Shown here one piece after another: positions 5,286 to 6,884 of a stretch of 6,884 nucleotides of DNA. Below the pieces are notes generated by a model, which did not search any database, was not told the DNA's origin, and saw only the letters and a program-made list of their open reading frames with translations. Source of the stretch: Candidatus Aminicenantota bacterium (GTDB taxonomy: Bacteria; Acidobacteriota; Aminicenantia; UBA2199); the NCBI GenBank assembly GCA_029939015.1, contig JAOZTV010000169.1, forward strand, positions 1 to 6,884. The letters run 5' to 3'. The position numbers were made by a program, and so were the translations under genes. Numbering within the stretch: the first letter of the stretch is position 1; every line of letters begins with the position of its first letter.

Positions 5286-6884
5286 TTAATACTCTCGATG
5301 ATACCCTCTATTAATGATTTTACCTTTTTTAAAAATTGACCATGATTTAATGTTTCTCTGTATTTTATCAGTCATATTATATAGTTGTAATGCACTATTA
5401 GACATAATCAAATATACAATTCTTTTATCATTAAATGGGTTTGGAATAACAAGAAAAAGTCCATCGTCCCAGTTAGCATAAGTCTTACCCTGCCATACAA
5501 AAAAGTTTTTTCCAGTTTGCAAATCATATTTGTCTTTTATTAAATCTGTGATTTCTTTTGTGAGACTATTATCAGATGTACCGCCTAATAGGATTATATC
5601 TGAATTTTCTATTTGTTTTTTTGATATTTCACTGTCTTTTATAATAGGAGAAAAAACTTCAGAATACCTGTCTGCAATGGCTGTTTGAAATCTTAATGCA
5701 AAGGTATGGTTAGCTTCAATTTGTCTCTTTGTTCCATAGACGATTTTAATGTTTTGGAAATCATCATAGAAATTTGACCATATATAAAAAGATTTTCTCT
5801 TTATTGGGATATGGTTTCCATAATTAAAAATTATACTTTCAGGTTTTGTTTTTAATGTTATATTAATAGATTTTGTTGATTTGTTTATTTCAAGTTTCTT
5901 TAATACTTTTTCTTTTTTAGTTTTAATTAAAATATCAGAGTAAAAATGGTATGGAATATCATCTTGGTTTATGGATAATTCAAGATTCCACTTATTCTCT
6001 TTAATCTTTGATATTTTCGTAATTTCAATTTTAACTTTTGGAAAACCTTTTCTATAAATCCATTGTTCAATAAATGGTTTTATGTTTTTTTTTGTTTTTT
6101 TATTAATAATAGATATTATTTTTGAGTTGTTAATTGTCTTATTCTTATATTTATTATGCAATGTATTCATAATATTTGAAAACATTTTATTGCCAAGATG
6201 TAATCTTAATTGATGAAGCAAATAGGTTCCCTTTATTCTTGGGATTTGATAATTATTATATCTATCATATCTTCGTTGAGCGGATACAGCAGGGAGGTCG
6301 TCTTCTTTTTTAATTGTATAATTTAATGAATTATCAAGTGCAGACAATTTATATCTAAGATAATTATAAGATTTTTTATTTGACTTTGGCAGGTTTTTCA
6401 ATGTTCTCCAGTATGAGGCAGTTGCACTTATAAACCAGTTTTCCTTATTTGAATTTGGAAATACAGTGTTAAACCATAAATCTCTTTTTGAAAAAGTATA
6501 AATTTCTTTTATACTAGAATAATTAAATTTAAGTTTTCCTGGTTTTTTTATATTCTTTTTTAGTGTTTTTTGAGAGTTTAACTTTTTAGTAATAAAAACT
6601 GGACTTGGAGTTGAATATCCAAGAGAAAGATGTGGCGTTGCACCTGGATAAGCTCTCAATAAACGATTAGTTTGATGAGGAAATTTTTCTCTCAATGTTA
6701 CTTTTCCAAAATGTGCAAGAAAAGTTAAATTATTTGCCATATCTGTTGTTGTAATCTTGCCATCGCAGGCATGTGAACGATTAATAGGTGAAGATGCCCA
6801 AAGGTTTACACCTGCAATTGAGTCAATATTACCATTGTTTTCTTTGAAAAATTCCCAAAATGCTATATCTCTATTCCAAGGTCT
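5286..6884 (-). CDS. Partial multidomain protein with a degenerate (non-catalytic) M1-aminopeptidase-like domain
   Basis: The frame has no stop up to the right edge, so 532 C-terminal residues are visible (residue 1 at 6884) and the true start is outside. The ATG at 6740 is internal, because the 48 codons before it are open and read as normal protein. Residues 1-110 form a domain I do not firmly recognise, with DGKITTTDMANNL and PGATPHLSLGY. It vaguely resembles the end of C45-type Ntn hydrolases. Residues 125-285 follow the M1 (gluzincin) pattern: SKRDLWFNTVFPNS, WFISATASYW, IKGTYLLHQLRLHLG (217-231) and FIEQWIYRKGFP (271-282), then a beta-sandwich-like region. The zinc motif HExxH reads FSKRD (131-135), the downstream zinc-ligand Glu is Ser153 and the catalytic Tyr is Arg216. 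Peptidase activity is therefore very unlikely. Residues 379-532 form another domain with DIILLGGTSDNSL (429-441) and IPNPFNDKRIVYL. The protein is rich in Lys and Asn. Its role is unknown; scaffold or binding function is inference. Confidence 0.8.
   Translation of the reverse strand, partial: RPWNRDIAFWEFFKENNGNIDSIAGVNLWASSPINRSHACDGKITTTDMANNLTFLAHFGKVTLREKFPHQTNRLLRAYPGATPHLSLGYSTPSPVFITKKLNSQKTLKKNIKKPGKLKFNYSSIKEIYTFSKRDLWFNTVFPNSNKENWFISATASYWRTLKNLPKSNKKSYNYLRYKLSALDNSLNYTIKKEDDLPAVSAQRRYDRYNNYQIPRIKGTYLLHQLRLHLGNKMFSNIMNTLHNKYKNKTINNSKIISIINKKTKKNIKPFIEQWIYRKGFPKVKIEITKISKIKENKWNLELSINQDDIPYHFYSDILIKTKKEKVLKKLEINKSTKSINITLKTKPESIIFNYGNHIPIKRKSFYIWSNFYDDFQNIKIVYGTKRQIEANHTFALRFQTAIADRYSEVFSPIIKDSEISKKQIENSDIILLGGTSDNSLTKEITDLIKDKYDLQTGKNFFVWQGKTYANWDDGLFLVIPNPFNDKRIVYLIMSNSALQLYNMTDKIQRNIKSWSIFKKGKIINRGYHREY

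Noticed and set aside
5264..5326. GGTATTAT / ATGATACC inverted repeat near the convergent gene ends as a terminator
   Set aside because: The stem has a mismatch, the loop is very long and AT-rich, and there is no properly placed T-tract, so it would not work as an intrinsic terminator.
5286..6740. Treating ATG 6740 as the start of the M1-like gene
   Set aside because: The same frame is open for 48 more codons to the window edge and reads as plausible conserved protein, so the gene is 5'-truncated by the window.

Overview
The window comes from a very AT-rich bacterial chromosome, roughly 30% G+C by eye. Standard-code genes are tightly packed, with many A8-A9 and T8-T9 runs and little intergenic DNA. 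A sigma-54 activator and a 'GIAHEFNNIL'-type histidine kinase fit a Gram-negative-type or deep-branching anaerobic lineage such as spirochaetes, Deferribacteres-like groups or candidate phyla. Nothing here fixes the phylum. I see no insertion sequence, tRNA, rRNA, CRISPR array or phage gene.

Layout. (1) Positions 1-191, minus strand: the first 63 codons of a gene that runs off the left edge. It resembles the N-terminus of a COG2509-type FAD-dependent dehydrogenase. (2) Positions 192-290: a short divergent intergenic region with a plausible sigma-70-type promoter on each strand. (3) Positions 291-5285, plus strand: four genes in a row. They encode a sigma-54-dependent NtrC-family regulator, a soluble PAS hybrid histidine kinase with its own receiver, a dicarboxylate/amino acid:cation symporter (SLC1/DAACS family), and a TauE/SafE-family permease. 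(4) Positions 5286-6884, minus strand: the last 532 residues of a large multidomain protein that runs off the right edge. It contains an M1-aminopeptidase-like domain that appears to have lost every catalytic residue. Its stop codon abuts the stop codon of the permease gene.

How the genes may work together. Regulator, kinase and symporter in this order recall the DctB/DctD/DctA arrangement, in which a sigma-54 two-component system controls carboxylate uptake. The details differ. The kinase has no membrane segment, so it senses inside the cell. The regulator's N-terminal domain looks like a receiver without the phosphorylation pocket, while a complete receiver sits on the kinase. The transporter's TM8 residues match acidic amino acid symporters better than DctA. 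I found no good sigma-54 promoter inside the window, so the regulon may lie elsewhere.

The least ordinary items are the degenerate M1-like fusion protein, the pseudo-receiver regulator paired with a receiver-bearing kinase, a perfect 18-bp palindrome over the kinase stop codon just upstream of the symporter, and three genes without a Shine-Dalgarno sequence whose predicted transcription starts fall on or next to the start codon. None of these amounts to a demonstrated new system.
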